Below, piece by piece: positions 1 to 10,131 of a stretch of 64,000 nt of DNA; the first letter of the stretch is position 1; the number at the start of each line of letters is the position of its first letter. Source of the DNA: Guillardia theta CCMP2712 (lineage: Eukaryota; Cryptophyceae; Pyrenomonadales; Geminigeraceae); NCBI RefSeq assembly GCF_000315625.1, contig NW_005434671.1, forward strand, positions 414,078 to 478,077, in the 5' to 3' direction. The notes under the pieces were generated by a model. That model searched no databases and was not told where the DNA came from. It was given only the letters and a program-made list of their open reading frames with translations. The position numbers and the translations under genes were made by a program.

Positions 1-13
1 TCCGTCCTCCGTC

Positions 14-228
14 CTCCTCCTCCTCCTCCTCCTCCTCCTCCTCCTCCTCCTCCTCCTCCTCCTCCTCCTCCTCCTCCTCCTCCTCCTCCTCCTCCTCCTC
101 CTCCTCCTCCTCCTCCTCCTCCTCCTCCTCCTCCTCCTCCTCCTCCTCCTCCTCCTCCTCCTCCTCCTCCTCCTCCTCCTCCTCCTCCTCCTCCTCCTCC
201 TCCTCCTCCTCCTCCTCCTCTCCTCCTC
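14..228. repeat. (CCT)n microsatellite in an intron
   Basis: About 70 near-perfect CCT units end some 20 bp before the 3' splice site at 247-248 of the polymerase gene that follows. On the coding strand the repeat is pure pyrimidine, so it forms or extends the polypyrimidine tract of that intron. Confidence 0.95.
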
Positions 229-248
229 CTCCTTGATCGAGCTTGCAG

Positions 249-1836
249 GAAACTGCCGACAACATCGCGCAACAGCTGTCGCGCGTGAGCGTCTCGGAGC
301 TGATCAACAAGGTGGAAGTCAAGGACAAGATCGTTGAGCGCTCCTCCTCCTACGCCCGCGAGTACGAGGTCACCATCACCCTCGAGAAGCCTCACATGCT
401 CCCGGCCTCCCTCCAGCGCTCCACCACTGCCCGCGAGGCCCTTCCCCAGACCCTCTCCGGCCGCTTCTGCCTGCAGATGCTGCTGGCCTTCGAGCGAGAA
501 ATCCTCAAGGACGCGAAGACGAGGGGGCTGGAGATTGTGTCGGGCATGTCTGAGACAAGCAAGCGAGGAGGAGAGGAGGAAGAGGGAGAGGGGGAGGAGA
601 AGCAGGGGAGAGAAGACAAGGCGAGAGACGACTCGGAGGAATCTTCAGAGGAGGAGGAGGACGCGGAGAACACCAACGCCAAGGACGAGCAGAAGAAGAG
701 CACGAGCAAGGGATACAGCGATGCAGACAAGGCGGACAGGAAAGCGATGAAATCAAGCAAGCAGTCAAGCAAGCTCACGACGGAGGAGGGCGACGAGGAG
801 GGAGAGGACGACGACGAAGGGGAAGAGAAGGACGAGGGGACGACAGGGAGCATCACGCTGATGACGATGAATGAGCGGGAGAAGAACAAACTGGAGAACA
901 TGAAGAACAAGTACTCCGTCTCCACGCAGCTGCACAGCAGCGGCGACTTCGTCCTGCGCATGAGCGCGCCGGTCGGGAGAAAGCGCGTGATGCTCGTACA
1001 GCTCATCGAGGAGGTGGCGGCCCGCTGCATCATCCAGGAGCTGCCGGGGGTTCACAAGTGCCACGTCATCGGGCCGGCCAAGGACAGCAGCGACAAGCAG
1101 CACAGTATCATGACTGAGGGCGTAAACCTCGACCTCCTCGCCCTCTGGCAGCTCAACCGTCAGAAGTCCATCGGGGGGGCGCTGGACCTGAACCGGCTGC
1201 GGTGCAACGACATCACGCAAGTCCGCAACGTCTACGGGGTAGAGGCAGCGCGCAAGATGCTGCTGGATGAGATCAGCAGCGTCTTCGGGGCCTACGGCAT
1301 CGGAGTTGACCTCCGACACCTCTCCCTCATCTCCGACGCTATGATGTACGCCGGAGAGCACAGGTTGGGTCCCTGCTCTTGCCCCAACTCTCTTCCCCTC
1401 CTATCTCGTCCTCCTTGCTACTTTCCCTCTCCTCCTCCCCTCCCTCCCTCCCTCCCTTACTGCATCTCTGTTCTCCCCTCGTCCTGTTCACCCAGCTCAC
1501 TCTCGCTTCTCCTCAGGCCCCTGAACCGCATCGGCATGAAGTTCTCTGCCTCTCCTCTCCTCAAGATGTCCTTCGAGACTACCTGCACTTTCCTCACCGA
1601 CGCCACCACCATGGCTGACTCGGACGACCTGCAATCTCCTTCAGCTCGCCTGATCCTCGGACGCCCGGTAAGTGTGGGCAAATGAAGAGGAATTGGGGAG
1701 AGAGGAGGAGAAGAAGAGAGAGGGGAAGTGGAAATGGAGGAGGAGGAGGAGGAGGAGGAGGAGGAGGGGGAGTGATGATGGTTTGCAGGTTAAGACAGGC
1801 ACAGGTTACTTCGATGTCCGTCAGAGGATGCATTAA
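249..1836 (+). CDS. POLR1A: RNA polymerase I largest subunit (A190/POLR1A), C-terminal part
   Basis: This is the carboxy end of the largest subunit of nucleolar RNA polymerase I, which makes pre-rRNA. Exons are 249-1363, 1517-1667 and 1789-1836, with phases 2 and 0; the earlier exons lie outside the window and the acceptor at 247-248 opens the first exon seen. Diagnostic stretches are YGVEAARKMLLDEISSVFG, RHLSLISDAM, RIGMKFSASPLLKMSFETT and SPSARLILGRPV, in the order found in A190. A long Asp/Glu-rich insert (about 545-850) sits where Pol I subunits carry an acidic loop. Intron 1364-1516 is pyrimidine-rich and intron 1668-1788 contains a (GGA)n run. The last exon codes only 15 residues plus TAA. 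The stop is 27 bp from the stop of the convergent adenylate kinase gene. Confidence 0.93.
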
Positions 1837-1863
1837 TCAGTTAATGAAAACCACCAACCCGCG

Positions 1864-4800
1864 TCAACTCGCAAAATTCTTCTCCTCCTCAGTGTTGGTT
1901 TTCACTCCTGCCCTTCCTCCATCGCTCTGCTCACCCCCCATCGGTCGGTTCGGGTTGTTCTCGAGCATCCACGTCGCCAGGTACCGCAGCGGGTCCGCCG
2001 GCTTCGCTCTTGCGAGCTCCGTCAGGCCCTTCACCAGGAAGGGCTGCAGCCGCGACTTGATGTACTGATTCGCCTCCTGCGCGCTCGGAATGGCCTTGCG
2101 AGGGGGGCGGCCGCTCATATCCAAGGGGATGCGTCGAGCAAGAACAGCCTCTATCTCCTTGCTGATCTCCTCCCGGGCCCTCTGCCCATTGATCCTCCTG
2201 CCCACACACGAGAAGTAGGAGACAACCGTCGCCTCCACCTCGCGGTAAGTTTGCAGCCTCCTCAGCGTCCCCTCACGGCTGTCGGACGTCTGAGCCCTCA
2301 GTCGATGGACCAGATGGTGGGGAGGAGGATGGAAGGAGGTGTGGTAGATCTTTCCGGTCTGAGAGTCCACTCGCTTGCCCAGAGCGCGTTCGAGCACCAC
2401 GGCGTCCGGCACCTCCAGGAGGAAGAAGAAGTCCGGGTCAAGCTCCATCTCCTTGAGCGCCTGGATCTGCCGGATGGTTCGTGGGAAACCATCGAGGATC
2501 CAACCACGTTGGCGCACGTCCAAGTGACTCATTCTCTCCTTTATGAGGGGTATAATGACGTCGTCCGAGAGCAGCGTGCCAGATGCCAGGCTGCTCCGCG
2601 CCTTCAACCCCACCTGAGTCTCGTTCTCGATGTGGAAGCGCAACAGGTCTCCGGTGCACACGTGGACGAGGCCGAGCTTCTTGGCCAGCTCAGTGGACTG
2701 GACGCTCTTGCCGGAAGCCGGAGGCCCGAAGATGACCACCTTGAGGGAGGGAGGAGCAGCGGAAGGGCCCACGTCCTCGAGGATGTCAGAGATCCTGCTC
2801 GAGAGCGAGTCCTTGTCGACAGTGCCGTCCAGTAGATGCAGCCTACCGCGGTAAAGAAACTTCATGTTTGACACCTCCACCTGGAACTGATGCATTCGAT
2901 TCAGAACAGACCGCGAAGTGTCTTCGGCTCTCTGGAACAGGCGGTCAAGGACCTCCGGGTCCTCAGGCGGAGGGTCATACTTGAGGTGGTACATCTTGCC
3001 TGTGACCGGGTCCTTCCTCCTTCCCACGCATCGCTCTACCAGGATGTCCTCGGGGACGTCGAAGAGGAAGAAGTGACTAGGTTGAATCCCTGCTTCCTCA
3101 AGCATGATCGCCTGCGAGAAAGTCTTGGGAAAGTCGTGCAGCAGCCAACCCTGCTGCATACAGTCCGGCTTCGAAAGCCTCTCCTTGAGGATCCTTACCA
3201 TCAGATCATCAGATACCAGGAGTCCTTGATCCATCCGTTGCTTCGCTGCCAATCCAAGTGCCGTGGAGTTGGAGATCGCGTTGCGAATCTCATCCATCAT
3301 GGAGAGTTCCACAACCCCGAATTTGTCGACAACGCACTCCGCTTGAGATCTCTTGCCAGAACCTGGAGGACCCGCGATGATGATGCGCTTGGGGCCGTCG
3401 ACGCTCGACATCTTACCCTTGAGGTACTTGTCAATCTTAGAACTGATAACTTTCTTCTCCTTCGTCCCGTCGATCTTCACGTGCAGATTCGAGTAGAAAG
3501 GCATGATCGCTCGCACGTTCTCGTGGTACGCCCCGATCCTCTTCTGCATCGCCTCCTCCGTGTCGTCCGCACGATGTACAAGCCGGCCCTGTACTTCCGG
3601 GTCCTCTGGTGGAGGATTGTACTTGAGATGGTAGATCTTCCCCGTCTCCGGGTCCGTCCTCCTCCCGACGCATCGCTCTACCAGGATGTCGTCCGGTACG
3701 TCAAGCAGAATGAAGTGGCTCGGCCTGATCCCTGCCGCCTCAAGCGCTTCTGCCTGTACTCCCGTGCGCGGAAAGCCGTCCAGCAGCCAGCCTCGCTCCT
3801 GACAGTCTGGCTCTGCCAGCCGCTCCTTCACGATGTTGATGATCAGCTCGTCCGGTACAAGCCCGCCGCTCTCCATGAAGCCCTTCGCCTGCTGCCCCAG
3901 CTCTGACCCCTTCGCAACCTCTGCTCGTAGGGCGTCGCCTGTCGAGATGTGCACAACGCCGAACTTCTCCACGATCATCTCGCATTGTGTGCCCTTCCCC
4001 GACGCTGGGGGGCCCGCGATAATGATGCGCTTGGGGGATTTAGATGGACAAGGCTTGCCCTGGAGGTAGTCCTCGATGTTCCCTGCTATCGCCTTCTTCT
4101 CTTGTGTCCCGTCGATCTTCACGTGCAGATTCGAGTAGAAAGGCATGATCGCTCGCACGTTCTCGTGGTACGCCCCGATCCTCTTCTGCATCGCCTCCTC
4201 CGTGTCGTCCGCACGATGTACAAGCCGGCCCTGTACTTCCGGGTCCTCTGGTGGAGGATTGTACTTGAGATGGTAGATCTTCCCCGTCTCCGGGTCCGTC
4301 CTCCTCCCGACGCATCGCTCTACCAGGATGTCGTCCGGTACGTCAAGCAGAATGAAGTGGCTCGGCCTGATCCCTGCCGCCTCAAGCGCTTCTGCCTGTA
4401 CTCCCGTGCGCGGAAAGCCGTCCAGCAGCCAGCCTCGCTCCTGACAGTCTGGCTCTGCCAGCCGCTCCTTCACGATGTTGATGATCAGCTCGTCCGGTAC
4501 AAGCCCGCCGCTCTCCATGAAGCCCTTCGCCTGCTGCCCCAGCTCTGACCCCTTCGCAACCTCTGCTCGTAGGGCGTCGCCTGTCGAGATGTGCACAACG
4601 CCGAACTTCTCCACGATCATCTCGCATTGTGTGCCCTTCCCCGACGCTGGGGGGCCCGCGATAATGATGCGCTTTGGCGAGCCTTTGCCTGACGACCCTC
4701 CTAGAAGATAACTCTCTATGCTCCCTGCTATCGCCTTCTTCTCTTGCGTCCCGTCGATCTTCACGTGCAGATTCGAGTAGAAAGGCATGATCGCTCGCAC

Positions 4801-6618
4801 GTTCTCGTGGTACGCCCCGATCCTCTTCTGCATCGCCTCCTCCGTGTCGTCCGCACGATGTACAAGCCGGCCCTGTACTTCCGGGTCCTCTGGTGGAGGA
4901 TTGTACTTGAGATGGTAGATCTTCCCCGTCTCCGGGTCCGTCCTCCTCCCGACGCATCGCTCTACCAGGATGTCGTCCGGTACGTCAAGCAGAATGAAGT
5001 GGCTCGGCCTGATCCCTGCCGCCTCAAGCGCTTCTGCCTGTACTCCCGTGCGCGGAAAGCCGTCCAGCAGCCAGCCTCGCTCCTGACAGTCTGGCTCTGC
5101 CAGCCGCTCCTTCACGATGTTGATGATCAGCTCGTCCGGTACAAGCCCGCCGCTCTCCATGAAGCCCTTCGCCTGCTGCCCCAGCTCTGACCCCTTCGTA
5201 ACCTCTGCTCGTAGGGCGTCGCCTGTCGAGATGTGCACAACGCCGAACTTCTCCACGATCATCTCGCATTGTGTGCCCTTCCCCGACGCTGGGGGGCCCG
5301 CGATAATGATGCGCTTGGGGGATTTAGATGGACAAGGCTTGCCCTGGAGGTAGTCCTCGATGTTCCCTGCTATCGCCTTCTTCTCTTGTGTCCCGTCGAT
5401 CTTCACGTGCAGATTCGAGTAGAAAGGCATGATCGCTCGCACGTTCTCGTGGTACGCCCCGATCCTCTTCTGCATCGCCTCCTCCGTGTCGTCCGCACGA
5501 TGTACAAGCCGGCCCTGTACTTCCGGGTCCTCTGGTGGAGGATTGTACTTGAGATGGTAGATCTTCCCCGTCTCCGGGTCCGTCCTCCTCCCGACGCATC
5601 GCTCTACCAGGATGTCGTCCGGTACGTCAAGCAGAATGAAGTGGCTCGGCCTGATCCCTGCCGCCTCAAGCGCTTCTGCCTGTACTCCCGTGCGCGGAAA
5701 GCCGTCCAGCAGCCAGCCTCGCTCCTGACAGTCTGGCTCTGCCAGCCGCTCCTTCACGATGTTGATGATCAGCTCGTCCGGTACAAGCCCGCCGCTCTCC
5801 ATGAAGCCCTTCGCCTGCTGCCCCAGCTCTGACCCCTTCGCAACCTCTGCCCGCAGGGCGTCGCCTGTCGAGATGTGCACAACGCCGAACTTCTCCACGA
5901 TCATCTCGCATTGTGTGCCCTTCCCCGACGCTGGGGGGCCCGCGATAATGATGCGCTTTGGCGAGCCTTTGCCTGACGACCCTCCTAGAAGATAACTCTC
6001 TATGCTCCCTGCTATCGCCTTCTTCTCTTGTGTCCCGTCGATCTTCACGTGCAGATTCGAGTAGAAAGGCATGATCGCTCGCACGTTCTCGTGGTACGCC
6101 CCGATCCTCTTCTGCATCGCCTCCTCCGTGTCGTCCGCACGATGTACAAGCCGGCCCTGTACTTCCGGGTCCTCTGGTGGAGGATTGTACTTGAGATGGT
6201 AGATCTTCCCCGTCTCCGGGTCCGTCCTCCTCCCGACGCATCGCTCTACCAGGATGTCGTCCGGTACGTCAAGCAGAATGAAGTGGCTCGGCCTGATCCC
6301 TGCCGCCTCAAGCGCTTCTGCCTGTACTCCCGTGCGCGGAAAGCCGTCCAGCAGCCAGCCTCGCTCCTGACAGTCTGGCTCTGCCAGCCGCTCCTTCACG
6401 ATGTTGATGATCAGCTCGTCCGGTACAAGCCCGCCGCTCTCCATGAAGCCCTTCGCCTGCTGCCCCAGCTCTGACCCCTTCGCAACCTCTGCCCGCAGGG
6501 CGTCGCCTGTCGAGATGTGCACAACGCCGAACTTCTCCACGATCATCTCGCATTGTGTGCCCTTCCCCGACGCTGGGGGACCAGCAATGATTATGTTTAG
6601 TTTATCTTTGGTTGACAT
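1864..6618 (-). CDS. Seven-module adenylate kinase with C-terminal Dpy-30 motif (AK7-like)
   Basis: A single uninterrupted 1584-residue frame. Adenylate kinase converts 2 ADP to ATP and AMP. Seven AK modules follow each other every 214 residues (642 bp). P-loops of the form GPPASGKG lie near residues 13, 227, 441, 655 and 869, with variant P-loops near 1083 (GPPGSGKR) and 1297 (GPPASGKS). Modules 1-5 are almost identical in DNA and protein and keep DGFPRT, RRTDPETGK and the lid arginines. Module 6 has lost the DGFPRT arginine (HDFPKT) and module 7 lacks part of the RADDT region, so both look catalytically weak. Residues about 1515-1560 match the Dpy-30 dimerisation motif (FLVKGLTELARAKPADPL...NNP). 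AK plus Dpy-30 is typical of flagellar axonemal kinases such as AK7, so a flagellar ATP-buffering role is inferred. The lack of introns is unusual here. Confidence 0.93.
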   Translation of the reverse strand: MSTKDKLNIIIAGPPASGKGTQCEMIVEKFGVVHISTGDALRAEVAKGSELGQQAKGFMESGGLVPDELIINIVKERLAEPDCQERGWLLDGFPRTGVQAEALEAAGIRPSHFILLDVPDDILVERCVGRRTDPETGKIYHLKYNPPPEDPEVQGRLVHRADDTEEAMQKRIGAYHENVRAIMPFYSNLHVKIDGTQEKKAIAGSIESYLLGGSSGKGSPKRIIIAGPPASGKGTQCEMIVEKFGVVHISTGDALRAEVAKGSELGQQAKGFMESGGLVPDELIINIVKERLAEPDCQERGWLLDGFPRTGVQAEALEAAGIRPSHFILLDVPDDILVERCVGRRTDPETGKIYHLKYNPPPEDPEVQGRLVHRADDTEEAMQKRIGAYHENVRAIMPFYSNLHVKIDGTQEKKAIAGNIEDYLQGKPCPSKSPKRIIIAGPPASGKGTQCEMIVEKFGVVHISTGDALRAEVTKGSELGQQAKGFMESGGLVPDELIINIVKERLAEPDCQERGWLLDGFPRTGVQAEALEAAGIRPSHFILLDVPDDILVERCVGRRTDPETGKIYHLKYNPPPEDPEVQGRLVHRADDTEEAMQKRIGAYHENVRAIMPFYSNLHVKIDGTQEKKAIAGSIESYLLGGSSGKGSPKRIIIAGPPASGKGTQCEMIVEKFGVVHISTGDALRAEVAKGSELGQQAKGFMESGGLVPDELIINIVKERLAEPDCQERGWLLDGFPRTGVQAEALEAAGIRPSHFILLDVPDDILVERCVGRRTDPETGKIYHLKYNPPPEDPEVQGRLVHRADDTEEAMQKRIGAYHENVRAIMPFYSNLHVKIDGTQEKKAIAGNIEDYLQGKPCPSKSPKRIIIAGPPASGKGTQCEMIVEKFGVVHISTGDALRAEVAKGSELGQQAKGFMESGGLVPDELIINIVKERLAEPDCQERGWLLDGFPRTGVQAEALEAAGIRPSHFILLDVPDDILVERCVGRRTDPETGKIYHLKYNPPPEDPEVQGRLVHRADDTEEAMQKRIGAYHENVRAIMPFYSNLHVKIDGTKEKKVISSKIDKYLKGKMSSVDGPKRIIIAGPPGSGKRSQAECVVDKFGVVELSMMDEIRNAISNSTALGLAAKQRMDQGLLVSDDLMVRILKERLSKPDCMQQGWLLHDFPKTFSQAIMLEEAGIQPSHFFLFDVPEDILVERCVGRRKDPVTGKMYHLKYDPPPEDPEVLDRLFQRAEDTSRSVLNRMHQFQVEVSNMKFLYRGRLHLLDGTVDKDSLSSRISDILEDVGPSAAPPSLKVVIFGPPASGKSVQSTELAKKLGLVHVCTGDLLRFHIENETQVGLKARSSLASGTLLSDDVIIPLIKERMSHLDVRQRGWILDGFPRTIRQIQALKEMELDPDFFFLLEVPDAVVLERALGKRVDSQTGKIYHTSFHPPPHHLVHRLRAQTSDSREGTLRRLQTYREVEATVVSYFSCVGRRINGQRAREEISKEIEAVLARRIPLDMSGRPPRKAIPSAQEANQYIKSRLQPFLVKGLTELARAKPADPLRYLATWMLENNPNRPMGGEQSDGGRAGVKTNTEEEKNFAS

Positions 6619-7330
6619 GCTTTTCTTCTATATCACTTTCTTGTGTGCATATCCTGGAAATGAAAAGTTCCTGGAAACGGAAAGGTGTTAGGTCTTTTCT
6701 TGATTAGAATGTTATCAAGTTTTTTTGATAGCGGAGGAAGTCAGGGCTTCAAAACAACGCATGTTTGAAAATTTTTCCAACTATTTGACTTACTTGTTCA
6801 GGTGCTTTTGATAAAATATTTTACACCAAGGAAGCAATTTCACCACGACACTCTTGCAGTTGCAAAGATTCTTCTCCTTTGATCACCAACTACCCTTGAA
6901 GACTACTTACCACTGGATTGGGGTTTGGAACAAATTGTGCAACAACAAACAAAATGAGATCTTAAGTCAAGACTTTCAAAGAAGATAGACTGTCATACTA
7001 ACACTACATTGCTGAAACATGCCATGTCCTTCTCCTGCTCCTCGCGTGCCTCTTCTCCCTAACGTCTCCCCTCCTCGTTCCTCGTCATCCCGCCATAACC
7101 GTTGGTGCTTGGAATTTTTTTCATCTACCCCTACCCCCTATTTTCCTGAGTCGTCCCTAGGGGAAAGTGGTGGTGGTTCCATTTTGAGCATTATGCGTTT
7201 ATGATTGAAATTTTTTCATATAATTGCAAATATTGAGTAAAACCTAGACCATAATTATGAATTTTATGAGTCTGTTATGATATATTGCAATAGCATTGCG
7301 ACAACCGACATATAACACTGAGTCTTCTTT
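6619..7330. other. Upstream region of the adenylate kinase gene, no gene seen
   Basis: This AT-rich stretch holds no convincing exon on either strand. It includes a short CTACCCCTACCCCC block near 7127-7140 that belongs to the dispersed G-rich repeat class. Confidence 0.5.
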
Positions 7331-7900
7331 ACTCAAAGTTAAGTTAAAAATCAGTACGAGCTGCGAGGTACCAGTTTAATCATTACAGTGACTTAACCCG
7401 GGGTTCGGTGGCGCCGGGCCGTCCGATGAGTCCGATGATCGGATCATAGTACTTCGAGTCTTTCAATCACTAGGTGAGACGGCACTGCACCGTACCGGGG
7501 CCCGGCCCGGTGATTGGATCATCGAGTCGGATGCAAAGGCTAACTGCAATAGGCGGTCCGCCTCGGAGCCGCTGACTGAGTCCGGACGGGTCAGCCCCTC
7601 CGGCGTAACATGGCGAGTTTCACATGATTGATTTTTCACGTTTTGTGCGGCCCTGGCGCGCCGCGGCCGCACTGGCCACCGAGCGCCGGACTCTCCGGGA
7701 GCGCGGCTTGCCCCCTTCCCCCCCCCCGGCCCGGGCCCCGGCCCCCCGGCCCCCCCGCGGCCCGGCCTCCGAGGCTCCCGGGCCCCACGTGACGGCCCCC
7801 CGGTCCGGCGACAGGCGGCCGGGCCGGGCCCGCCGGCTACTAGGACTCGGTGACTCGGGATACGTACCAGTTCAATCTAAATTAAGTTAAAAAATCAGTG
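7331..7900. repeat. GC-rich dispersed element flanked by AT-rich direct repeats
   Basis: A very GC-rich core (about 7395-7850; runs of C, CCGGGCC and GACTCGG motifs) is bounded on both sides by the same segment in the same orientation: TAAGTTAAAAATCAGT at about 7341-7356 and a near copy at about 7882-7898, each beside a GTACCAGTT-Y-AAT motif. The segment recurs inverted near 22150 and 28895. No open frame suggests a transposase. A non-autonomous mobile element or the decayed end of a larger one is inferred. Confidence 0.6.
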
Positions 7901-8301
7901 AGGACAATCAGGAGAGTAGAAAAGACAGCGATACTATGATAATCAAACCTAATCCTGCCGACTGCTGTCCCCTAACTTAGTAATAACGTACCCGTTTAAT
8001 AATACACGATTGAGAGTTTTTGTGCAGCAAGGAGTCGAAATGGGAGGAGGGAGGAGCTGAAGAGAGGCATGGCGCGTGCTGGTGGAAGGATCAAGGGACG
8101 AGGATATCAACTCGCAGGAGGTCATGGGAGAGTGATAGAGGTTCCTATACGAAAAAGGGGCAAGGCAAAACTTCATAACGAGGACGGAGTGAGAGCAAGC
8201 ATGTAGACAGAAGGGGACGTGAGCGAGTACAGCGATCATTCGTTAACTCGTATCGACCAAGTGCTGATCATGTTCCGCAGAGGGTCGAGAGCCTGCGCTG
8301 G
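7901..8301. other. Spacer, upstream region of the GST gene
   Basis: No convincing gene seen. The frame upstream of the chosen GST start at 8302 stays open for about 100 bases without an ATG, so an extra 5' exon or leader cannot be excluded. Confidence 0.4.
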
Positions 8302-9465
8302 ATGTTTCAAGACTTTCCCTTCTGCAAGAAGGGGAGGCTCGTCCTGCATGACGGCAAGCGCATCGAGGAGAAGGATCTGATCGGAGCTGGGGAGTTTCTG
8401 AGGAAGAAGTCCGAGTTTCGCAGCAAGGAGGTGGAGCCCAAGAACTTTTCGAGGTATGTCATCTTCGCATCCCAAGGCTGTCCATGGGCACACCGATGCT
8501 GGATCACTCTCAGCCTGATGGACTTCCCTCTCAAGCACTACTTCACCCACTCTTTCAAGATCGCCCTCCCATTGTTCGGTCCTGTGTTGGAGATCCCGTT
8601 CCCGGCCATCAGCACGGAGGGATGGCGAGTCTGCGACCTTCCAGCACATGTCCTGGAAGGAGTAGGGCAAGAGGGGGAGGGAGGAAAGTCGAGCAAGTAC
8701 CTGCGTGGCATCTGGGCTCCTCAGAACGACGGGGTTTGGCTAGGGAGGTTCTACCAGGTGTCGGAACCAAAGGTGACGGCTAGGGTTGTGGTTCCGATCT
8801 TGTGGGACTTGAAGGACAAGAAGATCGTCAACAACGACAGTGCGGACATCGTTCAGGTCCTCGACAGAAACTTCTGTCCCTCTGAGAGGACGAGAGCTGT
8901 CGAGCTGTGCCCCAGCAGCAAGTCCAAAGAGATCGAGGAGCTCATCGCTGAGATCTATGTGATCAACAACGGAGTCTACCGCTGCGGCTTCGCTGGCACC
9001 GAGGAACACAAACAAGCTGCTCGCGCGGAGGTCTACGATGCGCTGGAGACGCTCGAGGCTCGCTTGGCCTCGAGCCCACACAAGTACCTGCTGGGAGATG
9101 AGCTGACGCAGCCTGACATTCACCTCTTCACCACCATGATCCGCTTTGACACTGCCTACTGCATGGCATTCCGGGTAGGCCGAAAGAGCCTCAACGACTT
9201 TGTGCACATGAGGCGATACATCCGATCCATCTACGACCAGCCCAAGGTGAGGCGGACGTGCTTGCCCCTGATCTCCTACAGCTTGTTCTACTTCCAAGTG
9301 TGTCAATGGAGGGGCAAGGTGGTTGGAAACCTCCTCCGCCTGTCCCTTGCCTTCCTCCTCCAGCTCACTGGTGCCAACAAGCCAGATTGCTCCATGGCAA
9401 GCCGCGTCCTATATAAGTTGTTGTCCTTGCCAGCATGGACAGCAATCGATTTGTTCCATATCTGA
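8302..9465 (+). CDS. Xi-class glutathione transferase / glutathionyl-hydroquinone reductase-like
   Basis: This family (ECM4/YqjG) uses a catalytic Cys to remove glutathione from glutathionyl-hydroquinones. The Cys-Pro-Trp-Ala-His-Arg hallmark lies near residue 59 and the family block INNGVYRCGFAGTEE follows near residue 225. The all-alpha C-terminal half (YLLGDELTQPDIHLFTTMIRFD) is also typical. After IYDQPKV (about 9249) the frame runs on to a TGA at 9463-9465, but the usual family end (HYY...H...INP) is missing. The sequence AAG|GTGAGG at about 9247 could be a splice donor, so the last 70 residues may be intron read-through. It converges with the small coiled-coil gene. Confidence 0.82.
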   Translation: MFQDFPFCKKGRLVLHDGKRIEEKDLIGAGEFLRKKSEFRSKEVEPKNFSRYVIFASQGCPWAHRCWITLSLMDFPLKHYFTHSFKIALPLFGPVLEIPFPAISTEGWRVCDLPAHVLEGVGQEGEGGKSSKYLRGIWAPQNDGVWLGRFYQVSEPKVTARVVVPILWDLKDKKIVNNDSADIVQVLDRNFCPSERTRAVELCPSSKSKEIEELIAEIYVINNGVYRCGFAGTEEHKQAARAEVYDALETLEARLASSPHKYLLGDELTQPDIHLFTTMIRFDTAYCMAFRVGRKSLNDFVHMRRYIRSIYDQPKVRRTCLPLISYSLFYFQVCQWRGKVVGNLLRLSLAFLLQLTGANKPDCSMASRVLYKLLSLPAWTAIDLFHI

Positions 9466-9614
9466 GATCTAGACAAAATTTGTTGGGAGAAATTTTACTG
9501 TTGGTATATGTTAGCAGACATGTTACTGGGCATGAATGAGTCATGAAGCAAACCGTTGCTGCGCTGCACTGGTTACAGGCACTGTTATGCCTTTGAACCT
9601 CCCAATCAAGTTTA

Positions 9615-9993
9615 TCAATCATCTTTATGCTTCTCCTCGTAGTCCTTTGCTCTTCTCAGTACCTCATCGAGCCTGGACCGCAAAGCTTCTTGCTTTCTGT
9701 GAAGGTTTTCTATTCTCGCAATCCTGTGAAACATTCTTCAGAGGCTCCAAGAACAAGATGGCACTAACTTGAGCTGCTGCTGGGCTGATCGTAGCTGGAT
9801 GTGGTCTAGCTGGTCGTGGAAGGATCGAACCGCCTCCAAGATGCCCTTGAGGTCTCTGGCAACTGTCGTCTCGAGCAGTGTGTCTTGTCGCAAGCTGATT
9901 GCAGCAAGTGAGATACGATAGGCAGCAGCAGCAGCTTCACAAGCTCTCAATCAGTCGCTTCTGCTTCTCAATCAGTCGGTCGAAGTCTGACAT
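9615..9993 (-). CDS. Small coiled-coil protein, three exons (95 aa)
   Basis: Too split to appear as a long frame. Exons are 9941-9993, 9769-9894 and 9615-9723 on the minus strand, joined in matching phases by introns of 46 and 45 nt. The product starts MSDFDRLIEKQKRLIES and continues as one charged heptad-like helix ending DEVLRRAKDYEEKHKDD. Signal peptide, membrane span and catalytic motif are absent. Size and shape recall subunits of BLOC/BORC-type or kinetochore complexes, but no specific family is recognised. Confidence 0.68.
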
Positions 9994-10131
9994 GGTGAAC
10001 CTGCAGGCGCGTCAGTCTCGCTACATCTCACGCCGTAAAGTCACAACATCGCATGTTCCGCATCGCCTTCACTCCTCTTAACCCGCTCGCTCGAAGAATC
10101 CCTGCACGAGCATCAGGGGCATCACCAGCGC

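Noticed and set aside
1931-6691. Many open frames on both strands across the adenylate kinase repeat
   Set aside because: They repeat every 642 bp and are shadows of the module sequence in other frames.
7624-7890. Pro/Arg-rich open frame in the GC-rich element
   Set aside because: Composition mirrors the GC-rich repeat; no start context, splice pattern or family.
9241-9465. A further 3' exon completing the GST
   Set aside because: No downstream segment with the HYY/INP family end was found before the next gene, so only the open frame is reported.
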